26,317 bases of DNA from a virus, in IMG/VR virus record IMGVR_UViG_3300025120_014456, positions 1-26,317 of that record, one strand, 5' to 3'. The notes under the pieces are model-generated. The model had not been told where the DNA came from and did no database searches. It was given only the letters and a program-made list of their open reading frames with translations. The translations under genes and the position numbers were made by a program. Of the stretch, positions 20,193-26,317 are shown piece after piece. The first letter of the stretch is position 1; each line of letters opens with the position of its first letter.

Positions 20193-21608
20193 GTGGAATA
20201 TACAAAAGAATTACAAAAACTATTTTTAGAAATGTTTCTTGCTGATGCACAATCGTTTGTGAGAGCACAAAACATTTTTATGTATTCGCACTATGATGCA
20301 AATCTCAGAGAGCCTGCAAAGTTTATCTATGAGTATGCCAACGAATACAAGACACTGCCTGATGTTGAAATGGTCAATGCCAAGACAGGTGCAGACTTGC
20401 AGTCAGCGGCAGACATTGATCCCAAACACTTTGATTGGTTCCTTGATGAGTATGAAAGATTTGCAAGACACAAAGAACTTGAATCAGCTATCCTTGCTTC
20501 AGCAGACATGTTGGAAAAAGGTGACTATGGATCTGTAGAAGACAAGATCAAGAAAGCAGTGCAGGTTGGACTAACCAAAGACATGGGTCTGGACTACTTT
20601 GAAGATCCCAAAGCAAGACTGCAGGCACTCAAAGACAACAACGGCATGGTGCCTACTGGTTGGAAGAACTTTGATAAAAAATTATTTGGTGGATTCAACA
20701 GAGGCGAATTGAATATATTTGCTGGCGGATCAGGTGCTGGCAAGAGTTTGTTCTTGCAGAACTTGGCCTGCAACTATACAGAGCAAGGATTGAACTGTGT
20801 GTATGTCACACTGGAGTTGAGTGAGAAGCTGACAGCAATGAGAATTGATGCAATGATGACTGAGACTCCAACACGTGAAATATACAAAGACTTGGACACA
20901 GTGGATCTTAAAGTTAAGATGAAAGCCAAGACATCAGGCAAGTTGAGAATCAAATATATTCCCGCAGGAGCTACAGCACTGGATGTCAGAGCGTACGTCA
21001 AAGAGTTTGAAATACAACACAACTTGAAATGTGATGTCATACTGATTGACTATCTTGATCTACTGATGCCAATGAACAAACGAGTGTCACCATCAGATCT
21101 ATTTGTCAAAGACAAGTATGTGTCTGAAGAGTTGAGAAATGTAGCAGTGGACATGAATGCACTGCTGATCACAGCATCGCAGTTGAACAGAGCTAGTGTA
21201 GAAGAGATTGAGTTTGATCATTCGCACATCAGTGGTGGCTTGTCAAAGATACAAACAGCAGACAATGTGATTGGAATCTTTACATCTCGTGCAATGCGTG
21301 AACGTGGCAAGTATCAAATACAGTTTATGAAAACAAGATCATCAAGTGGTGTTGGACACAAAGTGGACTTGGAGTTCAATGTGGACACACTGCGTATACT
21401 TGATCTAGCAGAAGATGAAGAATATCAATCATTCAAGAAACAAGCACCAAGCATATACTCTAACTTGAAAAGAACATCCACTGTGACTGCTGATGCCAAA
21501 GAAGAACACAAGTCAGATGAACCACCCAAGGATGACATTGGTAAAGTGAGAGCTAATGTAGAATCATCTAAGATCAAAGACTTGATCAAGAATCTAGGCA
21601 AAAATTAA
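20193..21608 (+). CDS. Replicative DNA helicase, DnaB-like (T4 gp41 type)
   Basis: The 471-residue RecA-fold hexameric helicase unwinds DNA at the fork with the primase. The N-terminal all-helical domain (1-150) is followed by GWKNFDKKLFGGFNRGELNIF and Walker A GGSGAGKS (178-185), and Walker B lies in CDVILIDYLDLLMP. ASQLNRAS and FMKTRSSSGVG supply motif-3 glutamine and arginine-finger type residues. The C-terminal 60 residues are charged and low-complexity. Length matches T4 gp41 (475). The GTG start lies 6 bases after a near-consensus -10. Confidence 0.95.
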   Translation: MEYTKELQKLFLEMFLADAQSFVRAQNIFMYSHYDANLREPAKFIYEYANEYKTLPDVEMVNAKTGADLQSAADIDPKHFDWFLDEYERFARHKELESAILASADMLEKGDYGSVEDKIKKAVQVGLTKDMGLDYFEDPKARLQALKDNNGMVPTGWKNFDKKLFGGFNRGELNIFAGGSGAGKSLFLQNLACNYTEQGLNCVYVTLELSEKLTAMRIDAMMTETPTREIYKDLDTVDLKVKMKAKTSGKLRIKYIPAGATALDVRAYVKEFEIQHNLKCDVILIDYLDLLMPMNKRVSPSDLFVKDKYVSEELRNVAVDMNALLITASQLNRASVEEIEFDHSHISGGLSKIQTADNVIGIFTSRAMRERGKYQIQFMKTRSSSGVGHKVDLEFNVDTLRILDLAEDEEYQSFKKQAPSIYSNLKRTSTVTADAKEEHKSDEPPKDDIGKVRANVESSKIKDLIKNLGKN

Positions 21609-21611
21609 ACT

Positions 21612-21761
21612 GTGGAACGCATCAAAGATTTTATTTGGTGGTATAAGAAATTAACTGCTGAAGGATATGGTTACATCATGTGCATTGAATTTGCAGCTTA
21701 CAACAGCAAACATCATAACAGAGATGGCAGTTACAAAATTAATCATAAAACTTATCAATAG
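21612..21761 (+). CDS. Small hypothetical protein (49 residues)
   Basis: An ORF of 49 residues starts at GTG 21612, three bases after the helicase stop, and fills an otherwise gene-free gap of 130 bases. It reads MERIKDFIWWYKKLTAEGYG, then YIMCIEFAAYNS and a basic KHHNRDGSYK tail. It ends convergently, overlapping the minus-strand polymerase by 23 bases. Tight spacing and a natural mixed composition support it; no start signal or homologue is visible. Confidence 0.45.
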   Translation: MERIKDFIWWYKKLTAEGYGYIMCIEFAAYNSKHHNRDGSYKINHKTYQ

Positions 21762-23430
21762 AAATTGATTCACATTCAATCACTTCAATGTAATCTGAAT
21801 TGTTCAGGTGTTTGATTCTACCAATACCACGCACCACATCGTTGTCTGTGTATGAAAAGGGTCGATTTACAGTGATATCTACGTAGTAGCCGTTGTCTAT
21901 TCCTAGTGTGACAAATGTTACATACTTCTTGTTTCCAGCTTTGTAGACCCTTCCATTCGCAATTAAACCGCAAAATTCCACACGGTCAAGATATAGATGT
22001 TTGGTATAAAAGCCTGGCAAGAAAGATTTGTTTGACCACCAACCATATCGCTTGTATTGATACACAGGATCGTCCCAACGATCTGTTTTGGAAATGGTTG
22101 TGGGTGTCAATCCAGCACGTTTGGCTTCTGTCTTGTACACCCAACGCTTGTAGGATCCTCGGCAGTGTTTGAGAGCACCTTGCCAAAAGCCTTGCACATT
22201 GTGTGCCTTTTGATAGGCCAGTGCCCATATCAGTCTGCCCAAGTTCACAGCATGTGCTCTGCACAGTCCAAAACCACTCAGTGATTGCAGTGTGCGAAAT
22301 ATTTCATCCTTGCGTGGATGATCGCCCAGTCTGGTCATAAACTCCATCACACGTTCTTCATTCTTCTTGGCAAATGCTCTGCGATACATGTCTGCATCAT
22401 AGTGATTGCATCCTATGAGTTTGGCAATCTGCACAATGGCATCATCTTCACACACCACCACATCTGATATTCTGTCAGATGACCAATCATTGAAGAACGC
22501 TGCCTTGCGTCTGCCTTCCATGGCCACTGGACGTATCAATGCTGTGGCAAACACACAGTCAAGCATTGACTGAGGGCGTATGGCTCGGAACAGTCTTCTC
22601 ATGGCGGGAGATTCTCCCTGGGTAACTCCCAACACGTCTCCCCGACTCAACAAAGACGAAGTAGCCTCGTCTATCTCGGGATATTCGAATAATTTTGTTT
22701 GTGGATCTATTTCCAACAGTTGGCTGAGTCCTCGATTGGCTAGGATGTCCACTTTGAGATGTTCTAGATCCTCCACCTCGTTTTTGTCTAGTAGTATTTG
22801 ATTGGTTTGTGATATTAAAGATTTTGGTAATTGCCTTGTAAACATTAAGATGCCTCCACAGTGTTTTGATATACATTTCTTTTTGCCTTTCAGTTTGTTT
22901 TCTATTCGTTTTGCCTCAACGGGATCAATGCCCAATGATTCGTAGGTGAACTTCCTGGGCAAGCGTCCCCGGTACCCTAGTCTTTTGGCTGCCTCACGTT
23001 TGGCTGACTTGTCTTGATACAACACATAGTTTGATATTCTAGCAGACTTGCCAGGCCATTTTTTGTATATGCGATTCATCACATCTTCCTGACGATAGTG
23101 TGGATAGTCAATGTCCACATCAGGTAGATCATCTCGCTTGGGATTGAGGAATCGAGCCACAGGAATGTCCCACTGGATAGGGTCAACATCAGTGATGCCC
23201 ATAAGGTAACACACCAGACTGGAACCAGCCGAGCCTCGAGTCATGTGAGGAATGTCTTGAGTAATATCAAGAATATCACGGATTTGAAGAAAGTAATCCA
23301 CAAACCGGAGATCAAGAATGATCTCAAACTCCTCTGCGAGTCTGGATTGGTATTCTGGTGCGGGGGGACAGGTACGTGTGAAACGTTGAGTTAGTTTGCC
23401 TATGAGTTCTATCGCCTTTACGTCTTCCAT
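21739..23430 (-). CDS. PHP-less DnaE-type DNA polymerase III alpha-like protein
   Basis: The 563-residue C-family polymerase-like protein has the palm motif TRGSAGSSLVCYLMG (GSxxGS at 66-71), the catalytic PDVDID (103-108, preceded by FLNPKRDDL), SKHCGGILM (188-196) and KVDIL (226-230, third Asp D228). GVTQGESPAMRRL matches the DnaE G.FQ.ES.gM motif, and CRAHAVNLG the K.HA..Y element. It lacks the roughly 270-residue N-terminal PHP domain, and the protein ends after a possible OB-like segment, half of normal DnaE size. All three catalytic Asp positions are kept. It starts at ATG 23430, with a stop 45 bases upstream. The phage's main polymerase may be elsewhere. Confidence 0.85.
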   Translation of the reverse strand: MEDVKAIELIGKLTQRFTRTCPPAPEYQSRLAEEFEIILDLRFVDYFLQIRDILDITQDIPHMTRGSAGSSLVCYLMGITDVDPIQWDIPVARFLNPKRDDLPDVDIDYPHYRQEDVMNRIYKKWPGKSARISNYVLYQDKSAKREAAKRLGYRGRLPRKFTYESLGIDPVEAKRIENKLKGKKKCISKHCGGILMFTRQLPKSLISQTNQILLDKNEVEDLEHLKVDILANRGLSQLLEIDPQTKLFEYPEIDEATSSLLSRGDVLGVTQGESPAMRRLFRAIRPQSMLDCVFATALIRPVAMEGRRKAAFFNDWSSDRISDVVVCEDDAIVQIAKLIGCNHYDADMYRRAFAKKNEERVMEFMTRLGDHPRKDEIFRTLQSLSGFGLCRAHAVNLGRLIWALAYQKAHNVQGFWQGALKHCRGSYKRWVYKTEAKRAGLTPTTISKTDRWDDPVYQYKRYGWWSNKSFLPGFYTKHLYLDRVEFCGLIANGRVYKAGNKKYVTFVTLGIDNGYYVDITVNRPFSYTDNDVVRGIGRIKHLNNSDYIEVIECESISIDKFYD

Positions 23431-23459
23431 TGTCTTTGCCTTTGTTGCCTTTGTGAGCC

Positions 23460-23472
23460 TGAGGTTGCCTCA
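23460..23472 (-). other. Short hairpin in the polymerase 5' leader
   Basis: TGAGG (23460-23464) and CCTCA (23468-23472) pair with a 3-base loop. On the minus strand the transcript would have this stem 30-42 bases before the polymerase ATG, followed by two repeats of ACAAAGGCA. It may influence translation. The 100-base gap 23431-23533 has no gene; otherwise it holds this leader, the late-like box and an A8 tract. Confidence 0.3.
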
Positions 23473-23483
23473 AACAGTAATGA

Positions 23484-23491
23484 TATTTATC
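23484..23491 (-). promoter_or_regulatory. Late-promoter-like box GATAAATA upstream of the polymerase
   Basis: On the minus strand GATAAATATC fits NATAAATA. The identical ten bases recur before the gene at 24397. It lies 53 bases before the polymerase ATG. A late box before a polymerase gene is unexpected. Confidence 0.4.
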
Positions 23492-23533
23492 TTGTGTGAT
23501 GACAGTGATTAAAAAAAATGATTCAGTAATAAA

Positions 23534-24397
23534 TTATGTGACTGTGATGGCAGTCACTGTGTTGCTTTGATGCCACTTGTAGCAAGCATCGTAAACTGTA
23601 TAGTCGTTCAGGGTGTATATTACCATAGTTGAGCTGCTTGGTGTTTCATCTATAGAATCTGACACATAGTCTAAGTCTCCAGATGCGTCTATGTTGTAGG
23701 TTCCTACTCCTAAAAATTTATTTGAAGTTGCAGTAGGTATGGACGATGAGTCCCCTAAGTTCACGGTCTGAATATCGTCTTGAGTTGCAGTGTCAGCACA
23801 GAGATAATAGGTATGCTGTGCTGTAGAATCGTAAAGAATATCGTTGATGTCTCCTCGATCCTGGAACCATATCACTCCCGAAGCAGTCTTGTTGAAGTCC
23901 CACACCCATTCGCCTTGATGAGCTGCCACTATAGTTGGTCTATAAAAAGGTCCTTCAAGATTCAATGTGGAATCATTAGCAATAGTATTGCCATACCATA
24001 TGTGTTTGAATGGTTGAGCATTAGGGTAAGCACACAGTTGGGGTAGAGTTGAGTCATTATCTAAAACACGTTTATTGTAATCATACTGAGTAGTCACTGT
24101 CTCCACATCATCAATGAGGAGTTGATCTACACACACATCAGTGTGTTGGATAGGATCATTAGCAGACACTATGCGAATAGTGTGATCTCCTTGTGCAATG
24201 TTTTGAGTAAATTCAAGAGTGCCTCCTGAATCTGTCACTGTGACTGTGTGTTTCAACACATCGTCTAGATACAGTTTTACTGCAATGTCTTGTAGTTGGG
24301 TAGAATCAATGGTGGAGTCTTCATCCGGTGCCCACGCAGACGAATCGTCTTGCGACACAATATGTCGCTTGGAAAGTTTAAATTTATATGTACTCAT
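23534..24397 (-). CDS. Tail-fibre/receptor-binding candidate with carbohydrate-binding-like module
   Basis: The 287-residue protein has the segment AVKLYLDDVLKHTVTV, then GGTLEFTQNIAQGDHTIRIVSANDP and VDQLLIDDVETV (about 39-105), which follows the strand and G-H-T-I-R-V-x-x-x-N-D pattern of the calcium-dependent xylan-binding module family (CBM36/60-like). The rest, with GEWVWDFNKTASGVIWFQDRGD and a Tyr-rich beta C-terminus, looks like virion beta structure. It has no signal peptide. It is transcribed from a GATAAATA late-type box. It may bind host surface sugar; the second half is unassigned. Confidence 0.6.
   Translation of the reverse strand: MSTYKFKLSKRHIVSQDDSSAWAPDEDSTIDSTQLQDIAVKLYLDDVLKHTVTVTDSGGTLEFTQNIAQGDHTIRIVSANDPIQHTDVCVDQLLIDDVETVTTQYDYNKRVLDNDSTLPQLCAYPNAQPFKHIWYGNTIANDSTLNLEGPFYRPTIVAAHQGEWVWDFNKTASGVIWFQDRGDINDILYDSTAQHTYYLCADTATQDDIQTVNLGDSSSIPTATSNKFLGVGTYNIDASGDLDYVSDSIDETPSSSTMVIYTLNDYTVYDACYKWHQSNTVTAITVT
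23538..23557 (-). terminator. Possible terminator hairpin at the tail-protein gene end
   Basis: GTGACTG (23538-23544) and CAGTCAC (23551-23557) form a perfect 7-bp stem over the last codons of the minus-strand gene. A T8 run on that strand comes only about 20 bases later (23511-23518), too far for a classical intrinsic terminator, so the call is weak. Confidence 0.3.
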
Positions 24398-24415
24398 GAT
24401 CTATTTGTGTGCAGA

Positions 24416-24423
24416 TATTTATC
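24416..24423 (-). promoter_or_regulatory. Late-promoter-like box GATAAATA before the tail-protein gene
   Basis: GATAAATATC on the minus strand, 18 bases before the ATG at 24397, identical over ten bases with the box at 23482-23491. It matches the NATAAATA late consensus of T4-like marine phages and precedes a virion-type gene. Confidence 0.55.
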
Positions 24424-24443
24424 AGTAAATATTATCATACATC

Positions 24444-24992
24444 ATGGATGATCTCATTATTTCAACTCAACGCACTAATCTCACACAACACGAACTGTGG
24501 CGTCATGCTGTGATCATGCCATGGCACACTGATCATGGCACCATGGGATTTGTGATGAATCAACCAGTGGCCAACCTCACTCATGAATCCATCACCACCA
24601 CATATGATGTGGGCCGTGTGCCACGCACCAGGATTTTCTGTGGAGGACCACAACACACTGAACGTTGCACTGTGTTGCACTCCAGAGATTGGTCACATCA
24701 AGACTCCAGAATCATCAATGATCAATGTGCCATCACGTTCAATCGTGATGTCATCACAGCCTGTCGTGAAGGCAAAGGCCCTCGTCACTACAAAGTCATG
24801 CTGGGTTGGTGCCAATGGGAAGATGGACAATTGGATGCTGAAATGATGAGAGGTGTGTGGCATGCAACACCGTGGCATAACACAGCGTGGTCATCCTACA
24901 AATCCTCTTCAAAAATGTGGCGGAGAATTATAGAATCTGAAGCTGCTGTTACTGCTTCATCATTTATGAATTCACTTGACTCTCCAACATGA
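24444..24992 (+). CDS. AlgH/UPF0301 (DUF179) family protein
   Basis: The 182-residue protein shows the UPF0301 pattern: an N-terminal ISTQRTN stretch, WRHAVIMPWHTDHGTMGFVMNQPVANLT, then RIFCGGPQHTERCTVLHSRDW and, near the end, YKVMLGWCQWEDGQLDAEMMRGVWHATP. The GGP...G.....LH and G..gW..GQL blocks are the family core. Family members occur widely in bacteria; AlgH was linked to alginate regulation but biochemical function is not known. A phage copy is uncommon. The next gene begins in an ATGA overlap with its stop. No clear sigma70 promoter is visible. Confidence 0.88.
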   Translation: MDDLIISTQRTNLTQHELWRHAVIMPWHTDHGTMGFVMNQPVANLTHESITTTYDVGRVPRTRIFCGGPQHTERCTVLHSRDWSHQDSRIINDQCAITFNRDVITACREGKGPRHYKVMLGWCQWEDGQLDAEMMRGVWHATPWHNTAWSSYKSSSKMWRRIIESEAAVTASSFMNSLDSPT

Positions 24993-26095
24993 GCACAACT
25001 AAAACCCCTTTTTGCAAAGTGCCTTTCCTTGTAGGATTCACAACATCTGATCAAGAAAGATACCGTGACTGCTGTAGCAAACATCCTGTCATAGCAAGTG
25101 ATAAAGGGCAACCATTTGAACAATGGTGGCGCAGTGATAAACTGAATGCTTTCAGACAACAGTTGCTTGATAGTGATCAATGGCCCAGTGCATGTTGGAG
25201 ATGCAAAGTGTCAGAACAACAGCAAGGAACTAGTTTTCGGACAGCAGTCAATCAGTGGCCACAAACAGATTATGATCATCCTGCAGGCTGGAACATCATG
25301 TTTGGCAACATCTGTAATCTTGGATGTTGGTCATGTTCTGAAAAATCCAGTAGTGTGATATTCCAACACAAAAAGAAAGCTGGTCTCATCCAAGGCAATG
25401 ATCTCACAGAACAAAAATTTCAAAACAATTGGCCACAACTTAAAAGCCAGGTGCTTCAAAGTTATGAACATCACGACACAGTGACGTTGACATTGTTGGG
25501 AGGTGAGCCTTTGTACAACAAAACAGTGATTGCATTCCTGTCTCAACTGGTTGATCTGGGACTAGCATCAAGAACAAGACTGGAGTTCCACACCAATGCC
25601 ACTCAGTTTCCACACAAAATTTTCCCTTCAGCACATAACAACACATGGCAATATGTAAGTGCCTTTGTGAGTCTTGATGCTGTGGGGCCGTATGCTGAAT
25701 GGCTGAGATATGGTTGCAGTTGGCCCAAGGTGGATGCTGTGGTGAATTCACTGATCAAAGCCTGTGACCACACTGAGATACACTGCACACTCACTGTGTT
25801 GAACATCAATCAACTCACTCCATTGCAGAAGTATGCTAATAGCAAGCAACTGAAACTGAACATCTCACCTGCTGATGATCCAGAGTTCATGGCACTGCGC
25901 CACTGGGATCAACATAGCGATCAGCTCATGGTGGATGTTTCTGACACACAGTGGCAAACCTTTCATCAGTTGATCGGTTGTGATGCTCGTCCAGGCATGA
26001 GCGAACAATTGAGAGCATACATAAAAAGTTTTGATCAAGTAAGAAAGCCTTTGCACATCTTTGATGCTGAACTAGCTGGAGCAACTGGTTGGTGA
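24989..26095 (+). CDS. Radical SAM protein (twitch/SPASM-like)
   Basis: The 368-residue protein has the radical SAM motif CNLGCWSC (C109, C113, C116, CxxxCxxC) after a WNIMFGNI strand, and LLGGEPLYN as the GGEP SAM site. An N-terminal cysteine cluster (CKVPF, RDCCSKH, CWRCKVSEQQQG) could bind a further Fe-S cluster or zinc, the reverse of the usual C-terminal SPASM arrangement. It probably does 5'-deoxyadenosyl radical chemistry on a peptide or small molecule. The ferredoxin at 10860 could donate electrons. It is coupled to AlgH upstream and to RpiB by a GTGA overlap downstream. Confidence 0.85.
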   Translation: MSTTKTPFCKVPFLVGFTTSDQERYRDCCSKHPVIASDKGQPFEQWWRSDKLNAFRQQLLDSDQWPSACWRCKVSEQQQGTSFRTAVNQWPQTDYDHPAGWNIMFGNICNLGCWSCSEKSSSVIFQHKKKAGLIQGNDLTEQKFQNNWPQLKSQVLQSYEHHDTVTLTLLGGEPLYNKTVIAFLSQLVDLGLASRTRLEFHTNATQFPHKIFPSAHNNTWQYVSAFVSLDAVGPYAEWLRYGCSWPKVDAVVNSLIKACDHTEIHCTLTVLNINQLTPLQKYANSKQLKLNISPADDPEFMALRHWDQHSDQLMVDVSDTQWQTFHQLIGCDARPGMSEQLRAYIKSFDQVRKPLHIFDAELAGATGW

Positions 26096-26317
26096 CAACA
26101 ATTGATTTGATTACAGGTTCAGACCACAGAGGACATGCATTAAAATGTGCCATTGAGCAACATGTGGTGTCTCATCACCAACACATCACATCATATCAAG
26201 ACTGTGGTTGTCATGATGCTGTCATCAAAGTAGATTATCCAGACATTGTACACATTTTGGCATCAGCACTGAAAGGCGCCATGACCAGAGGCATTTTGGT
26301 GTGTGGTTCTGGTTTTG
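26092..26317 (+). CDS. rpiB: Ribose-5-phosphate isomerase B, 5' part
   Basis: A partial ORF starts at GTG 26092 in a GTGA overlap with the radical SAM stop and runs off the window. The 75 visible codons contain DLITGSDHRGHALKCAIEQH, matching the RpiB GSDH.G..LK opening, then VDYPDIVHILASALKG and GILVCGSGF, the active-site GILICGTG loop. RpiB interconverts ribulose-5-phosphate and ribose-5-phosphate. The catalytic Cys of GILVCGSG is present. With KdsA it touches pentose-phosphate metabolism; a nucleotide-synthesis role is equally likely. Confidence 0.9.
   Translation, partial: MTTIDLITGSDHRGHALKCAIEQHVVSHHQHITSYQDCGCHDAVIKVDYPDIVHILASALKGAMTRGILVCGSGF

Noticed and set aside
1-26317. CRISPR array, insertion sequence, rRNA or tRNA genes
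   Set aside because: I read for direct-repeat arrays, transposase motifs and RNA gene signatures and saw none.

Overview
The window reads as one section of a large tailed-phage genome, most likely a marine T4-like myovirus of a Gram-negative, possibly alphaproteobacterial, host. It is not ordinary bacterial chromosome. The phage signs are a UvsW-type helicase, a gp41-type (DnaB-like) helicase, a gp61-type primase, a probable gp62-like clamp-loader subunit, ThyX, a D12-class adenine methylase, two virion-like beta-rich proteins and T4-like NATAAATA late-promoter boxes. Genes are packed almost end to end, with ATGA/GTGA overlaps. The Gram-negative host is inferred from a complete Kdo-8-phosphate synthase (KdsA) and a surface-glycan gene cluster. 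The alphaproteobacterial suggestion rests mainly on a 7Fe ferredoxin resembling FdxA, and is weak.

Layout. (1) 1-6800: a plus-strand surface-polysaccharide block (GT25-like, short sugar epimerase, FkbM methyltransferase, cupin-like protein, two SGNH hydrolases, capsule-type transferase, GT8-like transferase, DUF115/sialyltransferase-like protein) with a peroxiredoxin and a tiny membrane ORF inserted. (2) 6785-11367: zinc peptidase, a small protein behind the best sigma70-type promoter, UvsW, a conserved hypothetical, KdsA, gp62-like protein, ferredoxin and a two-helix membrane protein. (3) 11357-14444, minus strand: a compact four-gene island of Fe(II)/2OG oxygenase, PLP aminotransferase, arginine:glycine-type amidinotransferase and a second oxygenase. 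It looks like a small-molecule guanidine pathway. (4) 14492-16707, plus: ThyX, zinc-finger protein, hypothetical, and a 187-residue 'mini-DnaE' that begins exactly at the catalytic PDxDxD motif. (5) 16687-21761: conserved phage hypothetical (minus), virion-like protein, DUF3307 protein, primase, Dam-like methylase, gp41-like helicase and a 49-residue ORF. (6) 21739-24397, minus: a PHP-less DnaE-type polymerase and a tail/receptor-binding candidate with a carbohydrate-binding-like module. (7) 24444-26317, plus: AlgH/UPF0301 protein, radical SAM protein and the start of RpiB.

How the genes may work together. Primase, gp41-like helicase, gp62-like subunit, UvsW, ThyX and methylase fit phage replication and DNA processing. 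KdsA and RpiB touch Kdo and pentose-phosphate metabolism and may serve host-envelope remodelling alongside the glycan block. Ferredoxin could supply electrons to the radical SAM protein or another redox enzyme; that is inference.

Three things deserve most attention: the oxygenase/aminotransferase/amidinotransferase island; the two DnaE-related proteins on opposite strands, one reduced to a catalytic-core fragment; and a promoter design repeated at eight or more plus-strand genes, where a sigma70-like -35/-10 pair sits so close to the start codon that the mRNAs should be leaderless or nearly so. Shine-Dalgarno sites are rare and confined to a few genes. All family calls are from reading motifs by eye; no database search was possible.
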